The translations under genes and the position numbers were made by a program. DNA of 64,000 nucleotides from Cladorhizidae sp. MBARI D1340-BT2. Its lineage: Eukaryota; Porifera; Demospongiae; Poecilosclerida; Cladorhizidae. Positions 23,001 through 33,900 of this stretch are shown one piece after another. The stretch lies in assembly GCA_028752905.1 (NCBI GenBank), contig JAQNBH010000002.1:32635530-32699529 (forward strand), read 5' to 3'. Position 1 is the stretch's first letter; every line of letters begins with the position of its first letter. The notes beneath the pieces are model-generated. The model saw nothing but the letters and a program-made list of their open reading frames with translations, had not been told where the DNA came from and did no database searches.

Positions 23001-24710
23001 AGAAAATGAAGGAAAGAAAAGGGAAAAATAAATAAGAGAGAAGGGGCAAAAAATAAAAGAAAGAAGAACATAAAAAGATTTGGAAGAAAAAAAGGAAATA
23101 AAAGATAGAAAAAAGGGGGAATTAAAAGAAACAAAAGAAAAAGGAAGTGGTGGGAAAAAACCCAAAAGATGAGGGGGAAAAAAGAATGGGGAGAAAAAAG
23201 AATGGGGAGATAAAAGAAAGGGGAGATAAAAGAATGGGGAGAAAAAAGAATGGGGAGAAAAAAGAATGGGGAGATAAAAGAATGGGGAGAAAAAAGAATG
23301 GGGAGAAAAAGAATGGGGAGAAAAAGAATGGGGGGGAAAAAGTCACAAGTAGAGCATTTATAGCCATGAGACTCAAACCCGAGTGTTCAGGTTGGGAGTC
23401 CCTACACTACCACTGTGCCATAAAGATTTCAAACATACAAAACTAGTAAAAAAAAATGTGCTCGGGCTTGGCAGAAATATTGACCCGGGTGGGTGGCAGA
23501 ACAATTTAAATTTAATTTATCCCATCTTCAATTTTCACCTTGTCTACAGCCTTACTGCCGCACTCTTGTTCTACTCGAGACAACAGCTGCACAAATGTTT
23601 CCTAAACAAATAGCAAATGATTTTTGAGCCTAAGAGAAGTTTAAATCATGCAACTACCGCAGAGCTGCCAAGTGACCAGTCATTTTCCGTACCAAATTCC
23701 CATTTTTTCCGTATTTCCGGAGGGATTTCCGTACTTTTTCCCCCTTCTATATAATATATTATAATATATTTACTCTTGCAGCGCCAGCCTGTCTTCGTCA
23801 TTGTCACACTGACTTGAGTCCTAAATCGGCACAACTATCTTGAGCTGCAGCTTGGCCTGCAACAAACTTGTGCCATGCTAGCTTCCAAATAGTGTCTTGA
23901 AACCGGGGCACTTGTCATCAGTCGTGTGCCTGCCAGAAAGGGGATCGGTAAAGGGTCTGACGCGCGAGAAATGTTGCTGATAGAGGAGGAAAGAGAAATA
24001 AATTATGTCTCTACCGGGAAAGAGAAATAAATTATTATACCGTAGCGGTAAGCAGTTTGTTCAATGTTGTATTGTTTGATGCTGTCATATATAGCAGCTA
24101 GTAGCTGAAGCTCAAGATTGTTCCTCTGCCAAGGTAATAATTCTGTACTAATACCCGTACCATCTGTACAGTAGTGTGATATTCCGTACAAGTACGGAAA
24201 AATCCGTGCACTTGGCCAGCACTGCTACCGTCACTGCCAGCCAGAGATTTCTAGTGCAAATTTTTTTTCCTAACCCAGCAAAATTTGACTCACTGGGCCG
24301 AGCAACAAGAAATTTACTAGGTCTGGCCTAACAGAGATCTACTCAACAAGACTACTTCTCTCTTCATTACTTTAATTTCTATACTTATTTTTCAGCCTCT
24401 TCCCACAGCACAACAAGAAATGCACAATAACTTCCACCCCACCCTATCTAACTTTCATTAGCCCACATAATAATTAGTGCGATACTTTTTAGTTGATCTA
24501 GTTACCATATAACAGAGATAGGATCGCAGAGATAAATATGAGTGGGCTTTTATTTAAATCCCCACCATGAAAATGTGGTGCTAGGACTAAACATGACGTA
24601 GTTGTAAGATTACCTTCGAAAGTTTCACAGTAGGTGTCTTGTACTCCTTCTTCCTTCAACCACATTGAAAGATCGACAACAGACATCTTATCGAGCTCAC
24701 AGCGTTCCAT
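19753..24710 (-). CDS. SAMD3-like (sterile alpha motif) gene, seven putative exons, frame damaged
   Basis: Minus-strand exons assemble into a protein with an N-terminal SAM domain (exons 1-2), a middle region with a basic, AT-hook-like K-R-G-R-P-K stretch (exons 3-4) and a C-terminal module. That module contains a P-W-I-G-E-F-I segment and ends in F-Y-I-F-N-L-E-Y (exon 7). This layout matches the multicopy family annotated in animals as sterile alpha motif domain-containing protein 3-like, whose biochemical role is unknown to me. GT-AG boundaries of exons 1-4 agree in phase. The frame is not intact: exon 4 has an in-frame TAG at 21784-21786 followed by conserved-looking sequence, and the exon 4/5 and 5/6 phases do not match. 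It is either a recent pseudogene, or it carries sequence errors (one problem sits at a run of seven A), or I have missed a small exon. It lies wholly inside the 7-kb insertion. Confidence 0.65.
20138..20201 (-). CDS. SAMD3-like exon 6 (putative)
   Basis: A 64-bp segment between the acceptor GCTCTTTCAG and donor GTAAAG reads G-E-G-D-L-S-Y-L-F-A-R-L-E and ends in phase 0, matching exon 7. It contains a run of seven A; one base fewer there would restore phase with exon 5. Confidence 0.5.
20649..20791 (-). CDS. SAMD3-like exon 5 (putative)
   Basis: A strong acceptor (TTTTCTGTCAACAG) and donor GTATCC bound a segment with L-S-C-L-V-I-G-K-Q-G-L-Q and V-E-W-T-Q-K-L-V-P-A-I-I. The phase expected from exon 4 would run into a stop. 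Either a downstream acceptor is used or an exon is missing. The 5' intron contains the TTAA-flanked MITE. Confidence 0.45.
20831..21553. mobile_element. TTAA-flanked non-autonomous DNA element (piggyBac-like MITE)
   Basis: Perfect 17-bp inverted termini GGCGGGACTAATCCATT (20831-20847 and its complement at 21537-21553) are flanked on both sides by TTAA (20827-20830 and 21554-21557). TTAA duplication is characteristic of piggyBac and Kolobok elements. The 723-bp body has a single 80-codon plus-strand frame without recognisable domains, so it is non-autonomous. It sits in the intron between putative exons 4 and 5 of the SAMD3-like gene and is therefore nested in the 7-kb insertion. Confidence 0.85.
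21724..22074 (-). CDS. SAMD3-like exon 4, contains in-frame TAG
   Basis: The acceptor CCCTTCAG precedes G-S-W-V-K-K. A basic segment with K-R-G-R-P-K-R follows, then a conserved-looking stretch ending in Y-S-R-R. TAG at 21786-21784 is followed in the same frame by L-T-K-L-K-K-F-P-A-L-R-I-P-S-V and a donor GTATGT at 21723. The sequence after the stop still looks like family sequence, so the stop is either recent or an error. Confidence 0.6.
22151..22386 (-). CDS. SAMD3-like exon 3
   Basis: The acceptor GGCAG at 22390-22387 keeps phase with exon 2. The exon reads S-R-N-D-F-S-I-P-M, then E-I-R-N-A-I-V-R-D-L and a K-M-L-V-E-K-Y-P segment typical of the middle of SAMD3-like proteins. The donor is GTAAGT at 22150 (phase 0). 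A Ser/Pro-rich open stretch in the preceding intron (about 22400-22505) could be an extra exon, but its phase fits neither neighbour. Confidence 0.65.
22594..22725 (-). CDS. SAMD3-like exon 2: second half of SAM domain
   Basis: An acceptor (CATAG) precedes the exon. Joining the phase-1 base of exon 1 gives a Glu followed by N-E-I-D-G-A-T-F and L-T-E-D-D-V-K, then G-A-V-K-R-L. These are characteristic of the last helices of a SAM domain. The donor is GTAAGT at 22593. The exon is 132 bp and ends in phase 1. Confidence 0.75.
22909..22935 (+). repeat. Run of 27 consecutive G
   Basis: An uninterrupted G27 homopolymer directly follows a TATATA/pyrimidine stretch. It lies in intron 1 of the SAMD3-like gene, so the transcript would carry C27. 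The exact length is uncertain in any sequencing technology. Confidence 0.9.
22960..23342 (+). repeat. Purine-only tract with GAATGGGGAGAAAAAA minisatellite
   Basis: From about 22970 the plus strand is almost entirely purine. From about 23183 to 23330 it becomes a 14-16 bp tandem repeat (GAATGGGGAGAAAAAA and GAATGGGGAGATAAAA variants, about 10 copies). The Lys/Gly-rich and Pro/Phe/Ser-rich open frames here are translations of this tract. Confidence 0.9.
23354..23427 (-). mobile_element. tRNA-like SINE remnant
   Basis: On the minus strand an A-box-like TGGCACAGTGG (23420-23410) is followed about 30 bp later by a B-box-like GGTTTGAGTCTC (23379-23368). The ends TTTATGG and CTATAAA can pair as a 7-bp acceptor-like stem with one G-T pair. 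The T-arm pairs poorly and no sensible anticodon arm forms. It is therefore a tRNA-derived SINE head or a tRNA pseudogene, not a working tRNA. Its downstream side runs into the purine/pyrimidine tract. Confidence 0.5.
23660..24224. mobile_element. hAT-like MITE with imperfect 34-bp inverted termini
   Basis: The left end begins CAGAGCTGCCAAGTG and the reverse complement of the right end begins CAGTGCTGGCCAAGTG. Similarity runs about 34 bp into a TTTTCCGTAC block. A CTACCG direct repeat flanks both sides (23654-23659 and 24225-24230). CAGNG-type ends fit hAT elements, although hAT duplications are usually 8 bp. The 565-bp body repeats TTTCCGTA motifs near its ends and encodes nothing recognisable. 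It is nested in intron 1 of the SAMD3-like gene. Confidence 0.7.
24614..24710 (-). CDS. SAMD3-like exon 1: start and first half of SAM domain
   Basis: ATG at 24710-24708 opens a frame containing W-L-K-E-E-G-V and Y-C-E-T-F-E, the first helices of a SAM domain. The donor is GTAATC at 24613 (phase 1). A TTG 39 bp upstream extends the frame but is an unlikely start. Intron 1 is long (about 1.9 kb) because mobile elements and simple repeats lie in it. Confidence 0.7.
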
Positions 24711-25550
24711 ATCGGCAGTAGAAAAAGGACTCGCACAGTCGACACACAAAAAAAAAACGCCAATGCACGTGCAGTATTCTTAAACTTTGAACTTGTCTTG
24801 CCTTCATTTGGTAAAGGGTCTCTCTTTAAATGTCTAGGTCAGCTTCAAGCGATTGTCCTCTCTGTAACTTCATTGCGCCAACTAAAAGTCGTTGGCTAAG
24901 CCATTTGTGACATGTACACAGTCGAGATGATAACTTTTCTGTCACTTGAGGAATGAACAATTGTGTTGCTTCATATACCTCCTTCGTAGCTCACGTCTAT
25001 AGGCAACACAGAGAGGCTGTCATTACCCTGCCTTCTGAGCAAAGTATATAGGGAATGAATCATGACAGACAGGATATTGTTACCAACAGGATGCTGGTTA
25101 TTATATTGATGATCATTACAATTCCACCTAGGACTTTGTCCTGGATATCTGGCACCATATATAGGTCATAATAATGAGTGTTAAACAGATGTGTGGTCAT
25201 TTGGTACATACAGTGAGATTACACACAGTACAGACATGGCCAGCAGGGTGATGTAAATATGACCTGACCGCACATATACACACTAGATATAACATGAAAG
25301 CAATCACATTAATGTTTGATCACATTTACTGGTCCTTGCATGTTTTTTCATCAGCACTGAATACACCTGACTGGCTTGTCCAAGTGAAGCCTTTGCCTTG
25401 ATCTGTGCTCATTTCTTTCTGCACATTCCTGTCCACAACATTTCTCCTAACTCCTCGTAACATAAACATACACAATTGAGAGCATAAATGCCCATAAAAT
25501 CTGGGGGAAACGTGGGAGATATATATATTTTTTATTTATCATTTGCTTTA
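24711..25550. other. Upstream region of the SAMD3-like gene, no gene seen
   Basis: This is the 5' side of the minus-strand gene, inside the 7-kb insertion. It has mixed composition with no clear TATA box and no open frame of note. A promoter probably lies here, but I cannot point to an element. Confidence 0.4.
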
Positions 25551-26055
25551 AACTAATTCTTATATAAAATAGTCATAAAACAAACATTTTTAATTAGTAC
25601 ATATAACTAATTATTCAATCTGAATAGTCGCAATTAATATTCTTAAAATACATATATAGTTATTATAAAATATTATAATAGTCGATTTGCAAAAAATGTT
25701 AATAAAACAAACATTTACACTTACTATATTTAACTAATTCTTCTATAAAAATACTTAATCGGAATAGTCACAATAACTAATACTAGTAATGTTAATATTC
25801 TTATAATACATTGTTATTGTAATAGTCAATTTGCAATGTATTTTGTTAATACAATAATTTATATTGTTAAAACTACGAAAATATATTTCTACAGACAGAA
25901 ATTCATTAATACTACTATTAATTTTAGTTGAAATACAAAAATTGTTAATATAACACTTATTATAGAATAATAACAGTTATTTTAACAAAATAACAAGGAT
26001 TATTACAGTCATTTTAACAATATAGTAGTAAAAACAACATTTACTTTTTACGGTG
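25551..26055. repeat. AT-rich right subterminal region of the insertion
   Basis: A degenerate direct repeat with a period of about 127 bp is marked by AAAACAAACATTT (25577 and 25704), GAATAGTC and TAATAGTC(A/G)ATTTGCAA blocks. The last 70 bp (ATTTTAACAA tracts) lead into the terminal CACCGTAAAAA (complement). No gene. Confidence 0.65.
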
Positions 26056-27774
26056 TGATGCCTTTCAATTTAGCCACCCTGCCTGATGAATATTCAATTT
26101 AGCCACCTTGGCTGATGAATATGTGGATGCCTTTCAATTTAGCCACCCTGTCTGATGAATATGTGGATGCCTTTCAATTTAGCCACCCTGTCTGATGAAT
26201 ATGTGATGCCTTTCAATTTAGCCACCCTGGCTGATGAATATGTGATGCCTTTCAATTTAGCCACCCTTGCTGATGAATATGTGATACCTTTCAATTTAGC
26301 CACCCTGCCTGATGAATATGTGATGCCCTTCAATATAGCCACCATGCCTGATGAATATGTGGATGCTCTTTCAATTTAGCCATCCTGGCTGATGAATATG
26401 TGATGCCTTTCAATTTAGCCACCCTGGCTGATGAATATGTGATGCCTTTCAATTTAGCCACCCTGCCTGATGAATATGGGATGCCTTTCAATTTAGCCAC
26501 CCTGCCTGATGAATATGTTATGCCTTTCAATATAGCCACCATGCCTGATGAATATGTGATGCCTTTCAATTTTGCCACCCTGCCTGATGAATATGTGATG
26601 CCTTTCAATTTAGCCTCCCTGCCTGATGAATATGTGTTGCCTTTCGATTTAGCCACCCTGCCTGATGTATATGTTATGCCTTTCAATGTAGCCGATGAAT
26701 ATGTGATACCTTTCAATTTAGCCAACCTGCCTGATGAATATTCAATTTAGCCACCCTGTCTGATGAATATGTGATGTCTTTCAATTTAGCCAACCTGCCT
26801 GATGAATATGTGATGCCTTTCAATTTAGCCACCCTGCCTGATGAATATGTGATGCCTTTCAATTTAGCCACACGAGCTGATGAATATGTGGATGCCTTTC
26901 AATTTAGCCACCGTGCCTGATGAATATGTGATGCGTTTCAATTTAGCCACCCTGGCTGATGAATATGTGGATGCCTTTCAATTTAGCCACTCTGCCTGAT
27001 GAATATTTGATGCCTTTCAATTTATCCACCCTTGCTGATGAATATGTGATAACTTTCAATTTAGCCACCCTTGCTGATGAATATGTGATGCCTTTCAATT
27101 TAGCCACGCTGCCTGATGAATATGTAATGCCTTTCAATTTAGCCACCCTGCCTGATTAATATGTGGATGCTCTTTCAATTTAGCCATCCTGGCTGATGAA
27201 TATGTGATGCCTTTCAATTTAGCCACCCTTGCTGATGAATATGTGATGCCTTTCAATTTAGCCACCCTGCCTGATGAATATGTAATGCCTTTCAATTTAG
27301 CCACCCTGCCTGATTAATATGTGATGCCTTTCAATTTAGCCACCCTGCCTGATGAATATGTAATGCCTTTCAATTTAGCAAATCTGCCTGATGAATATGT
27401 GATGCCTTTCAATTTAGCCAACCTTGCTGATGAATATGTGATGCCTTTCAATTTAGCCTCCCTGCCTGATGAATATGTGATGCCTTTCGATTTAGCCACC
27501 CTGGCTGATGAATATGTGTTGCCTTTCAATTTAGCCACCTTGGCTGATGAATATGTGATGCCTTTCAATTTAGCCACCCTGGCTGATGAATATGTGATGC
27601 CTTTCAATTTAGCCACACTTGCTGATGAGTATGTGATGCCTTTAAATTTTTAGCCACCCTAGCTGATTAATATGTGATGCCCTTCAATATAGCCACCATG
27701 CCTGATGAATATGTGGATGCCTTTCAATTTAGCCACGCTGCCTGATGAATATGTGATGCGTTTCAAGGTTTGCC

Positions 27775-30700
27775 ACCCTGGCTGATGAATATGTGATGCC
27801 TTTCAAATTAGCCATCCTGCTTGATGAATATGTGATGCCATTCAATTTAGCCACACTGGCTAATGAATATGTGATGCCTTTCAATATAGCCACCATGCCT
27901 GATGAATATGTGATGCCTTTCAATTTAGCCACCCGAGCTGATGAATATGTGGATGCCTTTCAATTTAGCCACCCTGGCTGATGAACATGTGATGCCAACA
28001 ATTTAGCCACCCTGGCTGATGAATATGTGGATGCCTTTCAATTTAGCCACCCTGCCTGATGAATATGTGATGCCTTTCGATTTAGCCACCCTGCCTGATG
28101 AATATGTTATGCCTTTCAATATAGCCACCCTTCCTGATGAATATGTGATGTCTTTCAATTGAGCCAACCTGCCTGATGAATATGTGATGCCTTTCAATTT
28201 AGCCACCCTGCCTGATGAATATGTGATGCCTTTCAATTTAGCCAACCTGGCTGATGAATATGTGATGCCTTTCAATTTAGCCACACTGGCTGATGAATAT
28301 GTGATGCCTTTCAAGTTTTGCCACCCTGGCTGATGAATATGTGATGCCTTTCAAATTAGCCATCCTGCTTGATGAATATGTGATGCCATTGAATTTAGCC
28401 AACCTGGTTAATGAATATGTGATGCCTTTCAATTTAGCCAACCTGCCTGATGAATATTCAATTTAGCCACCCTGGCTGATGAATATGTGATGTCTTTCAA
28501 TTTAGCCAACCTGCCTGATGAATTAGTGATGCCTTTCAATTTAGCCACCCTGCCTGATGCATATGTGATGCCTTTCAATTTAGCCACACGAGCTGATGAA
28601 TATGTGGATGCCTTTCAATTTAGCCACCCTGCCTGATGAATATGTGATGCGTTTCAATTTAGCCACCCTGGCTGATGAATATGTGGATGCCTTTCAATTT
28701 AGCCACCCTGCCTGATGAATATTTGATGCCTTTCAATTTATCCACCCTTGCTGATGAATATGTGATACCTTTCAATTTAGCCACCCTTGCTGATGAATAT
28801 GTGATGCCTTTCAATTTAGCCACCCTGCCTGATGAATATGTAATGCCTTTCAATTTAGCCACCCTGCCTGATTAATATGTGATGCCCTTCAATATAGCCA
28901 CCATGCCTGATGAATATGTGGATGCTCTTTCAATTTAGCCATCCTGGCTGATGAATATGTGATGCCTTTCAATTTAGCCACCCTTGCTGATGAATATGTG
29001 GATGCCTTTCAATTTAGCCACTCTGCCTGATGAATATTTAATGCCTTTCAATTTATCCACCCTTGCTGATGAATATGTGATACCTTTCAATTTAGCCACC
29101 CTTGCTGATGAATATGTGATGCCTTTCAATTTAGGCACCCTGCCTGATGAATATGTGATGCCCTTCAATATAGCCACCATGCCTGATGAATATGTGGATG
29201 CTCTTTCAATTTAGCCATCCTGGCTGATGAATATGTGATGCCTTTCAATTTAGCCACCCTTGCTGATGAATATGTGATGCCTTTCAATTTAGCCATCCTG
29301 CCTGATGAATATGTAATGCCTTTCAATTTAGCCACCCGGCCTGATTAATATGTGATGCCTTTCAATTTAGCCACCCTGGCTGATGAATATGTGATGCCTT
29401 TCAAATTAGCCATCCTGCTTGATGAATATGTGATGCCATTCAATTTAGCCACACTGGCTAATGAATATGTGATGCCTTTCAATATAGCCACCATGCCTGA
29501 TGAATATGTGATGCCTTTCAATTTAGCCACCCGAGCTGATGAATATGTGGATGCCTTTCAATTTAGCCACCCTGGCTGATGAACATGTGATGCCAACAAT
29601 TTAGCCACCCTGGCTGATGAATATGTGGATGCCTTTCAATTTAGCCACCCTGCCTGATGAATATGTGATGCCTTTCGATTTAGCCACCCTGCCTGATGAA
29701 TATGTTATGCCTTTCAATATAGCCACCCTTCCTGATGAATATGTGATGTCTTTCAATTGAGCCAACCTGCCTGATGAATATGTGATGCCTTTCAATTTAG
29801 CCACCCTGCCTGATGAATATGTGATGCCTTTCAATTTAGCCAACCTGGCTGATGAATATGTGATGCCTTTCAATTTAGCCACACTGGCTGATGAATATGT
29901 GATGCCTTTCAAGTTTTGCCACCCTGGCTGATGAATATGTGATGCCTTTCAAATTAGCCATCCTGCTTGATGAATATGTGATGCCATTGAATTTAGCCAA
30001 CCTGGTTAATGAATATGTGATGCCTTTCAATTTAGCCAACCTGCCTGATGAATATTCAATTTAGCCACCCTGGCTGATGAATATGTGATGTCTTTCAATT
30101 TAGCCAACCTGCCTGATGAATTAGTGATGCCTTTCAATTTAGCCACCCTGCCTGATGCATATGTGATGCCTTTCAATTTAGCCACACGAGCTGATGAATA
30201 TGTGGATGCCTTTCAATTTAGCCACCCTGCCTGATGAATATGTGATGCGTTTCAATTTAGCCACCCTGGCTGATGAATATGTGGATGCCTTTCAATTTAG
30301 CCACCCTGCCTGATGAATATTTGATGCCTTTCAATTTATCCACCCTTGCTGATGAATATGTGATACCTTTCAATTTAGCCACCCTTGCTGATGAATATGT
30401 GATGCCTTTCAATTTAGCCACCCTGCCTGATGAATATGTAATGCCTTTCAATTTAGCCACCCTGCCTGATTAATATGTGATGCCCTTCAATATAGCCACC
30501 ATGCCTGATGAATATGTGGATGCTCTTTCAATTTAGCCATCCTGGCTGATGAATATGTGATGCCTTTCAATTTAGCCACCCTTGCTGATGAATATGTGGA
30601 TGCCTTTCAATTTAGCCACTCTGCCTGATGAATATTTGATGCCTTTCAATTTATCCACCCTTGCTGATGAATATGTGATACCTTTCAATTTAGCCACCCT

Positions 30701-30970
30701 TGCTGATGAATATGTGATGCCTTTCAATTTAGGCACCCTGCCTGATGAATATGTGATGCCCTTCAATATAGCCACCATGCCTGATGAATATGTGGATGCT
30801 CTTTCAATTTAGCCATCCTGGCTGATGAATATGTGATGCCTTTCAATTTAGCCACCCTTGCTGATGAATATGTGATGCCTTTCAATTTAGCCATCCTGCC
30901 TGATGAATATGTAATGCCTTTCAATTTAGCCACCCGGCTTGATTAATATGTGATGCCTTTCAATTTAGCC
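27775..30970. repeat. Tandem pair of 1,598-bp higher-order repeats
   Basis: Blocks at about 27775-29372 and 29373-30970 are near identical, including rare units (a GATGAACATGTGATGCCAACAATTT-type junction near 27982 and 29580, and a GATGAATTAGTG unit near 28518 and 30116). 1,598 is one base less than 41 units. Sharing of rare variants shows a recent unequal exchange. Confidence 0.8.
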
Positions 30971-33900
30971 ACCCTGCCTGATGAATATGTAATGCCTTTC
31001 AATTTAGCAAATCTGCCTGATGAATACGTGATGCCTTTCAATTTAGCCACCCTGGCTGATGAATATGTGATGCCTTTCACCCTGCCTGATGAATATTCAA
31101 TTTAGCCACCCTGCCTGATGAATATGTGATGTCTTTCAATTTAACCAACCTGCCTGATGAATATGTGATGCCTTTCAATTTAGCCACCCTGCCTGATGAA
31201 TATGTGATGCCTTTCAATTTAGCCACCCTGGCTGATGAATATGTGATGCCTTTCAATTTAGCAACCCTGGCTGATGAATATGTGATGCCTTTTAATTTAG
31301 CCACCCTGGCTGATGAATATGTGATGCCTTTCAATATAGCCACCCTGCCTGGATGAATATGTGTTGCCTTTCAATTTAGCCACCCGAATGGATGAATATG
31401 TGGATGCCGTTCAATTTAGCCACCCTGCCTGATGAGTATGTGATGCCTTTCAATTTAGCTATCCTGCCTGATGAATATGTGATGCCTTTCAATTTAGCCA
31501 CCCTGCCTGATGAATATGTTATGCCTTTCAATATAGCCACTCTGGCTGATAAATATGTTATGCCTTTCAATATAGCCACCTTGCCTGATGAATATGTGGA
31601 TGCCTTTCAATTTAGCCACCCTGGCAGATTAATACTTGGATGCCTTTCAATTTAGCAACACTGCCTGATGAATATGTGATGCCTTTCAATTTAGCCACCC
31701 TGGCTGATGAATATGCCTTTCAATTTAGCCACCCTTGCTGATGAATATGTGATGCCTTTCAATTTAGCCACCCTGCCTGATGAATATGTAATGCCTTTCA
31801 ATTTAGCCACCCTGCCTGATGAATATGTGATGCCCTTCAATATAGCCACCATGCCTGATGAATATGTGGTTGCTCTTTCAATTTAGCCATCCTGGCTGAT
31901 GAATATGTGATGCCTTTCAATTTAGCCACCCTGGCTGATGAATATGTGATGCCTTTCAATTTAGCCACCCTGCCTGATGAATATGGGATGCCTTTCAATT
32001 TAGCCACCCTGCCTGATGAATATGTTATGCCTTTCAATTTAGCCTCCCTGCCTGATGAATATGTGATGCCTTTCGATTTAGCCACCCTGCCTGATGTATA
32101 TGTTATGCCTTTCAATGTAGCCGATGAATATGTGATACCTTTCAATTTAGCCAACCTGCCTGATGAATATTCAATTTAGCCACCCTGGCTGATGAATATG
32201 TGATGTCTTTCAATTTAGCCAACCTGCCTGATGAATATGTGATGCCTTTCAATTTAGCCACCCTGCCTGATGAATATGTGATGCCTTTCAATTTAGCCAC
32301 ACGAGCTGATGAATATGTGGATGCCTTTCAATTTAGCCACCCTGCCTGATGAATATGTGATGCGTTTCAATTTAGCCACCCTGGCTGATGAATATGTGGA
32401 TGCCTTTCAATTTAGCCACCCTGCCTGATGAATATTTGATGCCTTTCAATTTATCCACCCTTGCTGATGAATATGTGATACCTTTCAATTTAGCCACCCT
32501 TGCTGATGAATATGTGATGCCTTTCAATTTAGCCACCCTGCCTGATGAATATGTAATGCCTTTCAATTTAGCCACCCTGCCTGATTAATATGTGATGCCC
32601 TTCAATTTAGCCACCCTGCCTGATGAATATGTAATGCCTTTCAATTTAGCAAATCTGCCTGATGAATATGTGATGCCTTTCAATTTAGCCAACCTTGCTG
32701 ATGAATATGTGATGCCTTTCAATTTAGCCTCCCTGCCTGATGAATATGTGATGCCTTTCGATTTAGCCACCCTGGCTGATGAATATGTGTTGCCTTTCAA
32801 TTTAGCCACCTTGGCTGATGAATATGTGATGCCTTTCAATTTAGCCACCCTGGCTGATGAATATGTGATGCCTTTCAATTTAGCCACACATGCTGATGAG
32901 TATGTGATGCCTTTAAATTTTTAGCCACCCTAGCTGATTAATAATGCCCTTCAATATAGCCACCATGCCTGATGAATATGTGGATGCCTTTCAATTTAGC
33001 CACCCTGCCTGATGAATATGTGATGCGTTTCAAGGTTTGCCATCCTGGCTGATGAATATGTGATGCCTTTCAAATTAGCCATCCTGCTTGATGAATATGT
33101 GATGCCATTCAATTTAGCCACCCTGGCTAATGAATATGTGATGCCTTTCAATATAGCCACCATGCCTGATGAATATGTGATGCCTTTCAATTTAGCCACC
33201 CGAGCTGATGAATATGTGGATGCCTTTCAATTTAGCCACCCTGGCTGATGAACATGTGATGCCAACAATTTAGCCATTCTGGCTGATGAATATGTGGATG
33301 CCTTTCAATTTAGCCACCCTGCCTGATGAATATGTGATGCCTTTCGATTTAGCCACCCTGCCTGATGAATATGTTATGCCTTTCAATATAGCCACCCTGC
33401 CTGATGAATATGTGATGTCTTTCAATTGAGCCAACCTGCCTGATGAATATGTGATGCCTTTCAATTTAGCCACCCTGCCTGATGAATATGTGATGCCTTT
33501 CAATTTAGCCAACCTGGCTGATGAATATGTGATGCCTTTCAATTTAGCCATCCTGGCTGATGAATATGTGATGCCTTTCAAGTTTTGCCACCCTGGCTGA
33601 TGAATATGTGATGCCTTTCAAATTAGCCATCCTGCTTGATGAATATGTGATGTCGTTGAATTTAGCCAACCTGGTTAATGAATATGTGATGCCTTTCAAT
33701 TTAGCCAACCTGCCTGATGAATATTCAATTTAGCCACCCTGGCTGATGAATATGTGATGTCTTTCAATTTAGCCAACCTGCCTGATGAATATGTGATGCC
33801 TTTCAATTTAGCCACCCTGCCTGATGAATATGTGATGCCTTTCAATTTAGCCACACGAGCTGATGAATATGTGGATGCCTTTCAATTTAGCCACCCTGCC

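Larger units (their letters stand above)
19003..26055. mobile_element. 7.05-kb insertion with CACTA-like ends carrying a SAMD3-like gene
   Basis: The left end reads CACTGCAAAAA and the reverse complement of the right end reads CACCGTAAAAA (9 of 11 identical). A TG dinucleotide flanks both ends (19001-19002 and 26056-26057). Array sequence left and right of the insertion joins exactly into the uninterrupted motif CCACCCTGTGTGATGCC. That motif is present without insertion at about 36508-36524, 38731-38747 and 44053-44069, with long matching flanks on both sides. The outer 500-700 bp at each end are AT-rich with degenerate internal repeats. The interior holds one recognisable gene, on the minus strand. 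CACTA/EnSpm elements have CAC-starting termini and 2-3 bp target duplications, so that class is my inference. No transposase was found, so it would be non-autonomous. Confidence 0.75.

Noticed and set aside
23122..23446. Lys/Gly-rich plus frame and Phe/Pro/Ser-rich minus frame
   Set aside because: Low-complexity translation of the purine tract.
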